Shown here piece by piece: positions 1 through 7,263 of a DNA stretch of 10,754 nucleotides. The notes beneath the pieces are model-generated. The model saw only the letters and a program-made list of their open reading frames with translations. It made no database searches and was not told where the DNA came from. Origin of the DNA: JASJCL01 sp050291585. GTDB lineage: Bacteria > Desulfobacterota > Desulfobacteria > Desulfobacterales > Desulfosarcinaceae. A program made the position numbers and the translations under genes. The stretch's first letter is position 1. Every line of letters begins with the position of its first letter. Location: assembly GCA_050291585.1 (NCBI GenBank), contig JBNKKA010000150.1, positions 1 through 10,754 on the forward strand, read 5' to 3'.

Positions 1-631
1 GCGTCAGCTTGGCCGTAAAGGGCGGCGGCGTCTCACCATTGAGGTGGGCCGTTATGGACCAGTACTCTTCCGGAATAAAGACCTGGATGGCGCGTTCGCG
101 CTCACAGATGATGCGCACCGCCACCGATTGCACCCGCCCGGCGCTCAAGCCGCCTTTGACCTTACGCCATAAAAGCGGCGAGACTTGGTAGCCCACCAGG
201 CGGTCGAGGATACGGCGTGCCTGCTGCGCCTCGTACTTGTCCCGGTTCAACTCCTCGGGATGGCTTATGGCGTGCACAATGGCGTTTTTGGTGAGCTCGT
301 GGAAAAGCACCCGGTGAAAGTGGCGCCCTTTTTTTTTGAGCAGCTCGGCCGTGTGCCAGGCGATGGCCTCTCCCTCGCGATCCGGGTCGGGGGCCAGGTA
401 GATGTCGGCGGCATTGCCCGCTTCACGTTTCAGGTTGGTTATGACCTTCTGCTTGCCCGGAATGGTGCGGTATTTGGGCTTGAAATTCTTTTCAATGTCG
501 ATGCCGATCTCTTTGGGGGGCAGATCTTTGATATGCCCCACCGTGGCAACCACGTTGAACTCCTTGCCCAGATATTTCTTGATGGTTTTGACCTTGGTGG
601 GGGACTCCACCACGACTAAGGGTTTACTCAC
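1..631 (-). CDS. topA: DNA topoisomerase I, N-terminal 210 residues (cut by window edge)
   Basis: Type IA topoisomerase, which relaxes negatively supercoiled DNA by passing one strand through a transient break. Only the N-terminal part is inside the window. The Toprim domain is clear: VVVESPTK at residues 6-13 carries the metal/acid-base Glu (E9), VGHIKDLPP at 31-39 follows, and the acidic motif APDPDREGEA at 80-89 supplies D82, D84 and E86. Further on are QQARRILDRLVGYQVSPLLW (136-155) and GGLSAGRVQSVAV (160-172), both typical of bacterial TopA. The catalytic tyrosine and the C-terminal zinc ribbons should lie beyond base 1. The start is GTG (629-631), chosen because a GAGGT Shine-Dalgarno sits 7-8 nt upstream and the protein begins with the family's usual SKPLVVVESPTK. 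It is the last visible gene of the yajC-secD-secF-dprA-topA series, 157 nt after dprA. Codons 98-101 contain a run of nine A on the coding strand (see findings). Confidence 0.97.
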   Translation of the reverse strand, partial: MSKPLVVVESPTKVKTIKKYLGKEFNVVATVGHIKDLPPKEIGIDIEKNFKPKYRTIPGKQKVITNLKREAGNAADIYLAPDPDREGEAIAWHTAELLKKKGRHFHRVLFHELTKNAIVHAISHPEELNRDKYEAQQARRILDRLVGYQVSPLLWRKVKGGLSAGRVQSVAVRIICERERAIQVFIPEEYWSITAHLNGETPPPFTAKLT

Positions 632-740
632 GCGAAGACCTCATTTTTATGCTGAACCTATTTGTTTGCATGCGTCATATTCAGATGGGTGCTGGCAACT
701 GCGACTTTGGAATATAGCTTGGCGCATTTCAGTGTGATGC

Positions 741-799
741 CAAACCGATTCTTCTAATCGACCCGCTGCGGGTTTGTCAATCCCAAGCTCAGCTTGGGA
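741..799 (-). repeat. Cluster of perfect inverted repeats between dprA and topA
   Basis: Three back-to-back perfect inverted repeats occupy this stretch. At 781-799 a 9-bp stem (TCCCAAGCT / AGCTTGGGA) with a 1-nt centre overlaps the dprA stop codon. At 761-773 is ACCCGC-T-GCGGGT. At 746-760 is CGATT-CTTCT-AATCG. In addition CAAAC at 741-745 is complementary to GTTTG at 772-776, so the second and third hairpins can be enclosed by an outer stem, giving a three-way-junction-like fold. No T-run follows on the leftward strand, so this is not a standard intrinsic terminator. It could stabilise the 3' end of the dprA message, act as an RNA processing site, or be a small palindromic repeat element. 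The pairing is read directly from the sequence; the role is inference. Confidence 0.7.
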
Positions 800-1913
800 C
801 AATCTTCTCAAACTTATTTCCGGGCAACTGGCGGGCCAGGCCCTTCAGTTCGAGCTGCAACAACAATGCCGCCAACTCACCCGGGGGTGTCTTCAGGGTG
901 GTTGTCAGGGCATCGATATGCAGGGGATACGGTTCCAGCTTGGATAATAGTTCCGCTTCCGCGGGCGTCAAGTCCGACGGCAGACCGTCACTAGATGACA
1001 GACGCGTTCCCTTTTCTGGCGCTTTCTGTTCACAAACGCCTTCTGGAAAGAACTCCTCCAGCACGTCCCCGGCCGTTTCGATGAGTTTAGCCCCCTGTTT
1101 GATCAGGGCGTGGGTACCCTGGCTCTGACGGGAACGAACACTGCCCGGCAGGGCGAACACCTCTCGGTTCTGCTCCGCCGCCAGCCGTGCGGTGATCAGT
1201 GAGCCGCTTTTCAGGGCCGCCTCCACCACCACTACCCCCACCGCCATACCGCTGATGATACGGTTGCGGGCTGGAAAGTGGCGGCCTTCCGGCCTGGCGG
1301 TGAGGGGGAACTCGGAGATTACGGCCCCCGTTTCGCTAATACGTTCATACAGATCTTTGTGCTCTTGCGGGTAGATCTGCAGTAGGCCACTGCCCAGGAC
1401 GGCCACAGTGTACCCCTTTGCCGTTAACGCACCCTCGTGGGCCTGGCCGTCAATCCCCCGCGCCATACCGCTGACCACTCCGACCCCCCGTTCGGCCAAT
1501 CCCTTTGCTAGGTTGTGGGCGGCATCCAACCCATAGCGGGTGGCTTTGCGAGAACCCACCATGGCGATATGCAGCGCGTCCGGATGGAGGTGACCATTGA
1601 CGTAAAGCAGGGGAGGGGGATCGGGCAATTGCAACAGAAGATGTGGGAATGATGGATCGGTCTGGGTGATGATCCGGAAACCGTGGCGGGCGGCTAGCTC
1701 GAGCTCCGTGTGGGCATTTTCGCTATTTGGCGCCCGCTGACGGCGAATGGCGGCGGCGATGCGGGGGCTGATGCCCGACACCGCCAGCAGTTGATCGCGG
1801 GGTGCCGCCAGGACCGCCTGGGGAGTGCCGAAGCGATCCAGCAGCCGTTTGAAGATCAGGTTGCCCACACCCGGCACCCCTTTGAGGGTCAACCATGGCA
1901 GCACCGCATCCAT
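789..1913 (-). CDS. dprA: DNA-processing protein DprA (Smf family)
   Basis: DprA binds incoming single-stranded DNA and loads RecA during natural transformation; it is widespread in bacteria not known to be competent. The 374-residue protein has the full three-part layout. There is a helix-hairpin-helix/SAM-like N-terminus (about 5-58, with GVPGVG at 12-17). The Rossmann DprA domain spans about 80-290, with GSRKATRYG at 120-128, SGMARGIDGQAHEGAL at 148-163, FPARNRIISGMA at 213-224, SGSLITARLA at 236-245 and GTHALIKQGAKLI at 266-278. A winged-helix DML1-like C-terminus (about 315-370) starts at LTPAEAELL. The ATG lies 6 nt after the secF stop and has only a weak AGG upstream, so translation is probably coupled to secF. 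A perfect inverted repeat overlaps the TGA stop. No truncation or frameshift is seen. Confidence 0.96.
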   Translation of the reverse strand: MDAVLPWLTLKGVPGVGNLIFKRLLDRFGTPQAVLAAPRDQLLAVSGISPRIAAAIRRQRAPNSENAHTELELAARHGFRIITQTDPSFPHLLLQLPDPPPLLYVNGHLHPDALHIAMVGSRKATRYGLDAAHNLAKGLAERGVGVVSGMARGIDGQAHEGALTAKGYTVAVLGSGLLQIYPQEHKDLYERISETGAVISEFPLTARPEGRHFPARNRIISGMAVGVVVVEAALKSGSLITARLAAEQNREVFALPGSVRSRQSQGTHALIKQGAKLIETAGDVLEEFFPEGVCEQKAPEKGTRLSSSDGLPSDLTPAEAELLSKLEPYPLHIDALTTTLKTPPGELAALLLQLELKGLARQLPGNKFEKIVPS

Positions 1914-1919
1914 AGGGGC

Positions 1920-2948
1920 CTAACGTTTTTGCCAGGCCAGCAGGATGGGGCTGGCCACAAAGATCGATGAGTAGGTTCCGATGAGGATTCCCACGAGCAG
2001 GGCGAAGGCAAAATCATGGATGATGCCGCCCCCAAGCACGAAGAGGGCGACCACTACAACCAGGGTTGTCAGGGAGGTGAGCAGGGTGCGCGCCAGGGTC
2101 TCGTTGATGCTCTTGTTGATGATGGTCGCCAGGGGGTCCTTGTGGTGCTTGCGCAGATTCTCGCGAATACGGTCGAAGACGATGATAGTGTCGTTGAGGG
2201 AATACCCGATGATGGTTAAAAGGGCCGCGATGATGGGCAGGGTAAACTCCTTGTCGAAAAATGAGAAAATGCCCACCGTGATGGTCACATCGTGAATTAG
2301 GGCCACGATGGCGCCCATGGCGTATTTCAGCTCCAAAAACCAGAAGAGCACGAGGCTGATGATGAGGGCCGCCAGGATCAAGAAGGGTACGCTGACATCA
2401 AAGATATTGAGTAGATAGACGGCCCCGGCCAGAGCCGCGGCCACCACACCGCTGAGCATCCACTTGAGCTCAAAGCGCCCCGAGATGTAGATGGTGATGA
2501 ACAGGAGGGCGTAGAACATGGCGAAAAGGGCCTTTTCACGTAGATCCTTGCCCACTTGGGGGCCCACCATCTCCACACGGCGCACCTCGGTGCTGTTGCC
2601 GGTGGTCGCATCCAGAGCGGCCTTGACCTCATCGCTGAAGCCGCTACCCCCGCCCTGGGAGGCGCCGGTGCGAATGAGATATTCATTGCTGCCGGTCTCA
2701 CCAAAGCTTTGCACAGTGACGTCCTTAAGCTGAATGGAGGCAAGGCCTGATTTGATTTTGTCGATCTCAGTAGGTGTCTCGAATTTGACCTGAATCAGCG
2801 TGCCGCCGGCAAAATCGACACCGTAACGCGGCCCATTTTTAAGCAGTAGTGAGCCGATGCTGATCACTATGAAAATAACGGAGACGACGGCGGCGACTTT
2901 GCGTCTGTCGATGAAATTGATGTTGATGCCCGGTTTGATAAACTGCAT
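1920..2948 (-). CDS. secF: Protein translocase subunit SecF, with probable two-helix insertion
   Basis: Inner-membrane partner of SecD. The SecDF complex uses the proton gradient to help pull exported proteins out of SecYEG on the periplasmic side. The 342-residue product shows TM1 (about 17-36), the periplasmic P1 region beginning YGVDFAGGT (42-50), the conserved VGPQVGKDLREKA (128-140), TM2 (about 139-157), then LIHDVTITVGIFS (217-229), IIGYSLNDTIIVFDRIRENL (246-265) and C-terminal helices to residue 338. A reading frame open to base 3020 exists, but the ATG at 2946-2948 has an AAGGAAG Shine-Dalgarno 7 nt upstream and gives the normal SecF N-terminus, so I use it. Residues 163-208 look like two extra hydrophobic helices placed between the usual TM2 and TM3 (see findings). 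It ends 6 nt before dprA. Confidence 0.95.
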   Translation of the reverse strand: MQFIKPGININFIDRRKVAAVVSVIFIVISIGSLLLKNGPRYGVDFAGGTLIQVKFETPTEIDKIKSGLASIQLKDVTVQSFGETGSNEYLIRTGASQGGGSGFSDEVKAALDATTGNSTEVRRVEMVGPQVGKDLREKALFAMFYALLFITIYISGRFELKWMLSGVVAAALAGAVYLLNIFDVSVPFLILAALIISLVLFWFLELKYAMGAIVALIHDVTITVGIFSFFDKEFTLPIIAALLTIIGYSLNDTIIVFDRIRENLRKHHKDPLATIINKSINETLARTLLTSLTTLVVVVALFVLGGGIIHDFAFALLVGILIGTYSSIFVASPILLAWQKR

Positions 2949-2998
2949 GACGGCTTCCTTATCTGTTTGGCACGAGGCCTTGCGCTTTATCGATGAAG

Positions 2999-3015
2999 CC
3001 ACCCCATCGGGGTGG
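2999..3015 (-). other. Perfect 7-bp hairpin between secD and secF
   Basis: CCACCCC-ATC-GGGGTGG forms a 7-bp GC-rich stem with a 3-nt loop in the 111-nt gap between the secD stop and the secF start. On the leftward transcript no U-run follows, so it is unlikely to be a strong terminator. It may modulate mRNA stability or the relative expression of the two subunits. The structure is seen; the role is inferred. Confidence 0.5.
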
Positions 3016-3059
3016 ATCATGTATCCATGTATCTCGGCGTTCGCGTGGTAGTGACCGCT

Positions 3060-4637
3060 TTAGATGCTCAGGGTTTGCACATGCCGTTTGTTGAGGATGA
3101 ACGCGAAAATGGTGCGCGACAGAATCAGGGCCGTGAACAGACTGGCGATGACTCCGAGGCTCAAGGTGACGGCAAATCCCTTGACCGGACCGGTGCCGAA
3201 TTGAAAAAGCACTAGGGCGGCGATGAGGGTGGTCACGTTGGCATCTAAAATCGTCAGCGTGGCACGCTCAAAACCCGCATCCACGGCCGAACGGGGCGTC
3301 TTGCCCAGGAGCATCTCCTCACGGATACGTTCATAAATCAGCACGTTGGCGTCAACAGCCATACCGATAGTGAGGATGATACCAGCGATGCCCGGTAGGG
3401 TCAGGGTGGCACCAAATCCGGCCAGGCCGGCGGCAATCAGCAGGATATTGATGGCCAGGGCGGCATCGGCGATGACGCCTGAGCCCTTGTAGTAAATCAC
3501 CATGAAGACCACCACCAGAACGAACCCGACCAGCATGGAAAACAGCCCCTTGTTGATGGAGTCGGTTCCCAGGGAGGGGCCTACGGTGCGTTCCTCGATC
3601 ACCGTCACCGGGGCGGGCAGGGCGCCGGCACGCAGGACGATGGCCAGGTCGCGGGCCTCCTCGGTGGTGAAGCTGCCGGTGATGCGCGCCTCGCCGCCGC
3701 TGATCTTCTCCTGAATATTGGGGGCCGAGTAAACCGTGTTGTCCAGTACGATGGCAAGGCGTTTGTTGACATTTTCGGCCGTCACACGCTCGAAGACGCG
3801 GGCCCCCTTCTTATCGAAGCTAATGGAGACGTAGGGCTCATTGTACTGGGAATCGATCTGCACGCGCGCATCGGTGAGGGAGGCGCCCGTTAGGGCCGCC
3901 CGCTTGCGCACAACGAAGGGGGTTTTGGTGGTGCGCTTGGTGGAGGCATCCTTCTCCACCTGGTAGAGCAGTTCGCTGCCGGCGGGGACTTTACCCTTCT
4001 CGGCCTCGGTCGGGGAGACGGACTCATCCAGGAGTTTAAACTCCAGCAGGGCCGTGCGGCCGATGAGTTCCTTGGCGCGCTTGGTGTCCTTGATGCCGGG
4101 TAGCTGGATGAGAATCCGGCGTTCCCCCTGGTTGCGGATATCGGGCTCGCTCACACCGAACTGATCCACCCGGTTGCGGATGGTCTCGATGGCCTGCTCC
4201 ACGGCCAGCTTCTTGATCCTGGCGACCTCCTCATCGGGCAGGTCCAGCACCGTCGTAAGGGTATCCCCGTCCTGGTTGCGAGAGGCCATACGCAGGTCCG
4301 GAAACTCTTTGTCCAGGAGTTTCTCGTAGGCCTCGATGTACTCCTGGCCGTTGACCTTGACCGTCAGGGCCACATTGCCACTTTGCTCGACGCCCGCATT
4401 GCGGATCTTTTCCGAGCGCATCAGGCTGCGCAGGTCCTGACCGATGCGTTCGATGGTGTTCTCCACCGCTTTCTCGGTCTGAACTTCAAGAACCAAATGC
4501 ATTCCGCCCTGTAGGTCGAGACCCAGGTTGATCTTTTTATGGGGCCAGGTACCCGGCACAAGGGTGGGAATCACGTACACCACGGCGATGAGCAGCACCG
4601 CCAGAATCGCAACCAGTTTCCAGGAGATAGTCTTCAA
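3060..4637 (-). CDS. secD: Protein translocase subunit SecD
   Basis: Inner-membrane SecD subunit of the SecDF-YajC accessory complex of the Sec translocon. The 525 residues fit the family (E. coli SecD is about 615). TM1 lies at about 8-27. The D1 signature INLGLDLQGGMHLVLEV is at 36-52 and DQFGVSEPDIRNQGERRILI at 158-177. LRAGALPAPV (335-344) opens the C-terminal membrane half. The membrane signature GMAVDANVLIYERIREEM (425-442) contains D429 and N431, and further helices run to about 515. The start is TTG at 4635-4637 with GAGG 8 nt upstream. The first in-frame ATG (residue 46) would delete TM1 and part of the D1 motif, so the TTG start is well supported. It follows yajC by 18 nt. Confidence 0.96.
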   Translation of the reverse strand: MKTISWKLVAILAVLLIAVVYVIPTLVPGTWPHKKINLGLDLQGGMHLVLEVQTEKAVENTIERIGQDLRSLMRSEKIRNAGVEQSGNVALTVKVNGQEYIEAYEKLLDKEFPDLRMASRNQDGDTLTTVLDLPDEEVARIKKLAVEQAIETIRNRVDQFGVSEPDIRNQGERRILIQLPGIKDTKRAKELIGRTALLEFKLLDESVSPTEAEKGKVPAGSELLYQVEKDASTKRTTKTPFVVRKRAALTGASLTDARVQIDSQYNEPYVSISFDKKGARVFERVTAENVNKRLAIVLDNTVYSAPNIQEKISGGEARITGSFTTEEARDLAIVLRAGALPAPVTVIEERTVGPSLGTDSINKGLFSMLVGFVLVVVFMVIYYKGSGVIADAALAINILLIAAGLAGFGATLTLPGIAGIILTIGMAVDANVLIYERIREEMLLGKTPRSAVDAGFERATLTILDANVTTLIAALVLFQFGTGPVKGFAVTLSLGVIASLFTALILSRTIFAFILNKRHVQTLSI

Positions 4638-4655
4638 CGGTTTTTCCTCTTACCC

Positions 4656-5021
4656 TTATTTGGCTTTGTCATCCGATTTGCTCTTTTTGGTGGGCTGGAC
4701 CGCAGGGGCCGGCTGTGCCAGGGCCGAAACGCTGGCGCGATTGACTTTCACACGCACCTTTTCGGCGATTTCCATCGTTAAAGTAGATTCGGACACGCCC
4801 GTGATACGTCCATGCATTCCGCCGGCAGTGATCACACGATCCCCTTTTTTGAGGTTGCCAATCATTTCGCGGTGCTCTTTGGTCTTTTTCTGCTGGGGGC
4901 GGATGAGCAGGAAATAGAAGATCACGAACATCAGGATCAGGGGAACAATACCGGCAAATCCACCGGCACCACCACCAGCCGCACCACCACCAGCTCCCAT
5001 CGCGTATGCAATACCAGACAC
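4656..5021 (-). CDS. yajC: Preprotein translocase subunit YajC
   Basis: Small single-pass inner-membrane protein that associates with SecD and SecF. The 121 residues comprise an unusually Gly/Ala-rich N-terminal segment (9-24), one transmembrane helix (about 24-40), the characteristic RPQQKKTKEH just after it (41-50), the conserved KKGDRVITAGGMHGRITGV core (58-76), and a low-complexity Ala/Pro then Lys/Asp tail (100-121). The start is GTG at 5019-5021, preceded by a near-perfect AAGGAGGT Shine-Dalgarno about 6 nt away. First gene of the yajC-secD-secF arrangement found in many bacteria; here no tgt gene precedes it. Confidence 0.96.
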   Translation of the reverse strand: MSGIAYAMGAGGGAAGGGAGGFAGIVPLILMFVIFYFLLIRPQQKKTKEHREMIGNLKKGDRVITAGGMHGRITGVSESTLTMEIAEKVRVKVNRASVSALAQPAPAVQPTKKSKSDDKAK

Positions 5022-5421
5022 TTGCTTACCTCCTTAGAGTTAATACAGAAAACCGCCTCCAGCGAATACCCCAATGGGCCGACTGGCGCGGTATGCGCTG
5101 GGAACAGCCATACACCCCGCTTGGCTTGCTGCGCAAACGCGTGCTAGCTGTACCTTTTATAATGTCCAACCGGCAGGCCCTCGAAAGGCAGGCCGGGTGC
5201 CGACTTCGATGTGCGTTTTTTAGCTCGACGGCGCGCACGACAAAGCAGGCGAAAACGGCGCAGATATACTTTACTTGGCAAAATAGGTCAAACCCTAATA
5301 GTGGGAATCAACCTTGGCCCTGTGAGATCTGAGCGGCAAAGCGAGCCAGCCAGCCTCCGCGGCGCACATGCCAGGGCGCTCATTCACAGACGAACTATGG
5401 CTAGCCTTAGACGAACTGTGA
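5022..5421. other. Intergenic region upstream of yajC (about 400 bp)
   Basis: No convincing gene lies between the rng stop and the yajC start. The region holds a good leftward sigma70-like promoter (5263-5291) and a second, weaker -10-like TATAAA on the leftward strand at 5156-5161. An imperfect GC-rich stem is at 5171-5202 (CGGCAGGCC pairing with GGCC and TGCCG around a 3-nt bulge), and a degenerate repeat touches the rng stop. No T-run-backed terminator for rng was found, so read-through from rng into yajC cannot be excluded. Confidence 0.6.
5263..5291 (-). promoter_or_regulatory. Candidate sigma70 promoter for the yajC-secDF-dprA-topA series
   Basis: On the leftward strand TTGACC (5291-5286; 5 of 6 to the -35 consensus) is followed, after exactly 17 nt, by TATATC (5268-5263; 4 of 6 to the -10 consensus). 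Transcription would begin near 5256, giving a 5' leader of about 235 nt before the yajC GTG. It is the best promoter match I found in this gap. Confidence 0.5.
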
Positions 5422-5443
5422 TCAATCACAGACGATTTCACAA
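5381..5443. repeat. Degenerate 21-bp tandem repeat, three units, at the rng 3' end
   Basis: The hexamer AGACGA recurs at 5388, 5409 and 5430, a period of 21 bp. The first two units share AGACGAACTRTGG-like sequence; the first and third share TCACAGACGA. The last unit and part of the second lie in the final codons of rng. A perfect inverted repeat, CTGTGAT-CA-ATCACAG at 5416-5431, spans the rng TGA stop. The repeats are visible but short and divergent, so chance is possible. Confidence 0.4.
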
Positions 5444-6882
5444 TCCCCGGGTATCATGCAAGGGTCGCCTTGAATAGTGATGTTCAGCTTGCGGCGCTGC
5501 TCAAGCTCCAAGATCTCACCGCGCTTGCGGTTCAGCACGTAATCGGCAACATCAAGGGGCACTTTGCCCCTCACTTGGGTCACCTCGGATTTGAGGGTCG
5601 CCAGTTTAAGCTTGCGCAGAAAACCCAGCACCAACGACTCCGTCGAAGGGATTTGACCTTTTCCCCGGCATATGGCGCAGCGCTCGTAGCTGCCGTATTC
5701 GATGGGTGGACGCATGCGCTGGCGTGACATCTCCACTAGGCCGAAGCGCGAGATGCGCCCCACCTTGGTGCGGGCCTTGTCCTGGCGCATGAAGCTGCGC
5801 ATGGCCTTCTCCACCTTGGAGCGGTGGCCGCGGTCGCGCATATCGATGAAGTCGATGACGATCAGTCCCCCCAGATCACGCAGCTGCAACTGACGGGCGA
5901 TCTCTTCGGCGGCCTCCATATTGGTCATCAGGGCGGTTTCTTCGATATCCTTCTTGCGGGTGCCCTTGCCCGAGTTGACATCGATGGCCACCAGGGCCTC
6001 GGTCTGCTCGATCACCAGGGAGCCGCCCGATTTCAGGCGCACACGACTTTCAAAGATGGTGGCGATTTGCTCTTCCAATTGGAATTTGCTGAAGATCGGC
6101 CGGTCCGACTGGTAGCGCTTAATGATCTTGAGGTGTTTGGGCGAGATGATGTGGATGAAGCTCTTAACCTCACGAAAGACATTTTCCTCATCGATGAGAA
6201 TCTCGGTAACGTCGGGGGTGAAATAGTCGCGCATGGCGCGCACCGCCAGGTTGCGCTCCTTGTAAAGGGGGGCCGGCGCCTGGCTGTCCATGGCTTTCTT
6301 CATGATGCTGCGCCACAGGCGCATGAGGTAGCTCACATCCTTTGATAGCAAGGTCTTGGTGCAGCCTTCTCCGGCGGTACGCACGATCACACCGAAATCC
6401 TCCGGTAGATTGACCCCTTGGACGATTTCCTTGAGGCGCTTGCGTTCCTCTTCGCTCTCGATTTTGCGGGAGATGCCCCGGCCGGTGTTGCCCGGCATGA
6501 GTACCACAAAGCGCCCCGGCATTGAGATGAAGGTGGAGAGCATGGCACCCTTGGAGCCGGCGGGATCCTTGACCACCTGGACAATGAGCTCCTGGCCGCG
6601 TTTCAAGCGATTCTGAACCGCTTTGTCACCTGAAGCGGCGTCGAGAAAGTAGTCGCTGTGGATCTCCTGGATTTGCAGGAAGCCGTGGCGCTCCCCGCCG
6701 TAATCCATAAAGACCGCCTGGAGACTTGGTTCCACACGGGCGATGATGCCTTTGTAAATATTTCCGCGCGTAATTTCCCGGGCGGCGCTTTCGGTATGAA
6801 ACTCCGCCAGGCGGTTCTCCTTGACTTTGGCGATCCGGCACTCTTCCGGATCGATGGCATTGATCAAAATTTTACTGCTCAT
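5422..6882 (-). CDS. rng: Ribonuclease E/G family endoribonuclease (RNase G type)
   Basis: Single-strand-specific endoribonuclease of rRNA maturation and mRNA decay. The 486-residue length matches RNase G (E. coli about 489), and there is no long C-terminal degradosome scaffold as in RNase E. An S1-type RNA-binding domain covers about 38-120 (GNIYKGIIARVEPSLQAVFM at 40-59). The catalytic DNase I-like region has AIDVNSGKGT with D301 and LIVIDFIDM with D344, spaced 43 residues as are D303 and D346 of E. coli RNase E. The zinc-link motif CAIC (C402, C405) is intact. ATG at 6880-6882 has AAGGA about 11 nt upstream, a longish spacing. It is divergent from leuS and upstream of yajC on the same strand. 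Some annotation pipelines would call it Rne/Rng family. Confidence 0.95.
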   Translation of the reverse strand: MSSKILINAIDPEECRIAKVKENRLAEFHTESAAREITRGNIYKGIIARVEPSLQAVFMDYGGERHGFLQIQEIHSDYFLDAASGDKAVQNRLKRGQELIVQVVKDPAGSKGAMLSTFISMPGRFVVLMPGNTGRGISRKIESEEERKRLKEIVQGVNLPEDFGVIVRTAGEGCTKTLLSKDVSYLMRLWRSIMKKAMDSQAPAPLYKERNLAVRAMRDYFTPDVTEILIDEENVFREVKSFIHIISPKHLKIIKRYQSDRPIFSKFQLEEQIATIFESRVRLKSGGSLVIEQTEALVAIDVNSGKGTRKKDIEETALMTNMEAAEEIARQLQLRDLGGLIVIDFIDMRDRGHRSKVEKAMRSFMRQDKARTKVGRISRFGLVEMSRQRMRPPIEYGSYERCAICRGKGQIPSTESLVLGFLRKLKLATLKSEVTQVRGKVPLDVADYVLNRKRGEILELEQRRKLNITIQGDPCMIPGDCEIVCD

Positions 6883-6927
6883 TCAGCTGTTTTTCCTTAC
6901 CGGCGCTTGGTTGAGAATTTTCCGGCA

Positions 6928-6955
6928 AACATATTAAAGGTTCTCAGTTTGTCAT
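6928..6955 (-). promoter_or_regulatory. Candidate sigma70 promoter for rng
   Basis: On the leftward strand ATGACA (6955-6950; 5 of 6 to TTGACA) and TATGTT (6933-6928; 4 of 6 to TATAAT) are separated by 16 nt. Transcription would begin near 6921, giving a leader of about 40 nt before the rng ATG. Confidence 0.4.
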
Positions 6956-7146
6956 AGCTTGTGATGGATAGATGGCGGAGCGCCGCCTCGTCCGACCCCC
7001 GCCTGCATGTCGGTTTTTCTCCGCACTAGGGCTAAGCTCCGTTCAGCTTACAAGATACCGGATCCGTTTGTAATTGGGTGGTAGGTCACTGGTTGGCCGG
7101 AGAGGATCTGCAAGCGGGACGCTGCCACATGCTGGTGGACTGAATA

Positions 7147-7159
7147 TGGAATTATTCCA
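7147..7159. other. Perfect 13-bp dyad upstream of leuS
   Basis: TGGAAT-T-ATTCCA is a perfect 6-bp dyad around a single centre base, about 170 bp before the leuS start. It has the form of an operator half-site pair but matches no regulator I can name. It may be chance. Confidence 0.3.
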
Positions 7160-7263
7160 CGGAAGTCAAACCCTTTCTGGTTACAAACCGGGTTGCTATT
7201 TGATACCTCATATGGCATAGCAAATCCTCTGCCGGTGCCTTGTTCAGCTTCAAAGGCGAGACA

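Noticed and set aside
185..619. 144-codon plus-strand open frame at the left edge
   Set aside because: It lies opposite the Toprim domain of topA, which is clearly coding on the minus strand.
2949..3020. 24-residue N-terminal extension of SecF
   Set aside because: The ATG at 2946-2948 has a good Shine-Dalgarno and gives the normal SecF start; the extension crosses a hairpin in the secD-secF gap.
5158..5163. Perfect TATAAT on the plus strand
   Set aside because: No -35-like hexamer at 16-18 nt upstream and no plus-strand gene downstream until leuS, over 2 kb away.
5026..5238. 70-codon minus-strand frame upstream of yajC
   Set aside because: GTG start without a clear Shine-Dalgarno, Arg/Ser-rich composition with no motif, and it nearly overlaps the yajC ribosome binding site. 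Kept only as a possibility in the leader finding.
6992..7018. CCGAC/GTCGG stem followed by TTTTT on the plus strand
   Set aside because: Only a 5-bp stem with a 12-nt loop, and no plus-strand gene precedes it; too weak to call a terminator.
7072..7095. GGGTGGTAG resembling the conserved T-box core upstream of leuS
   Set aside because: The core is imperfect and no downstream complement or terminator/antiterminator pair was found.
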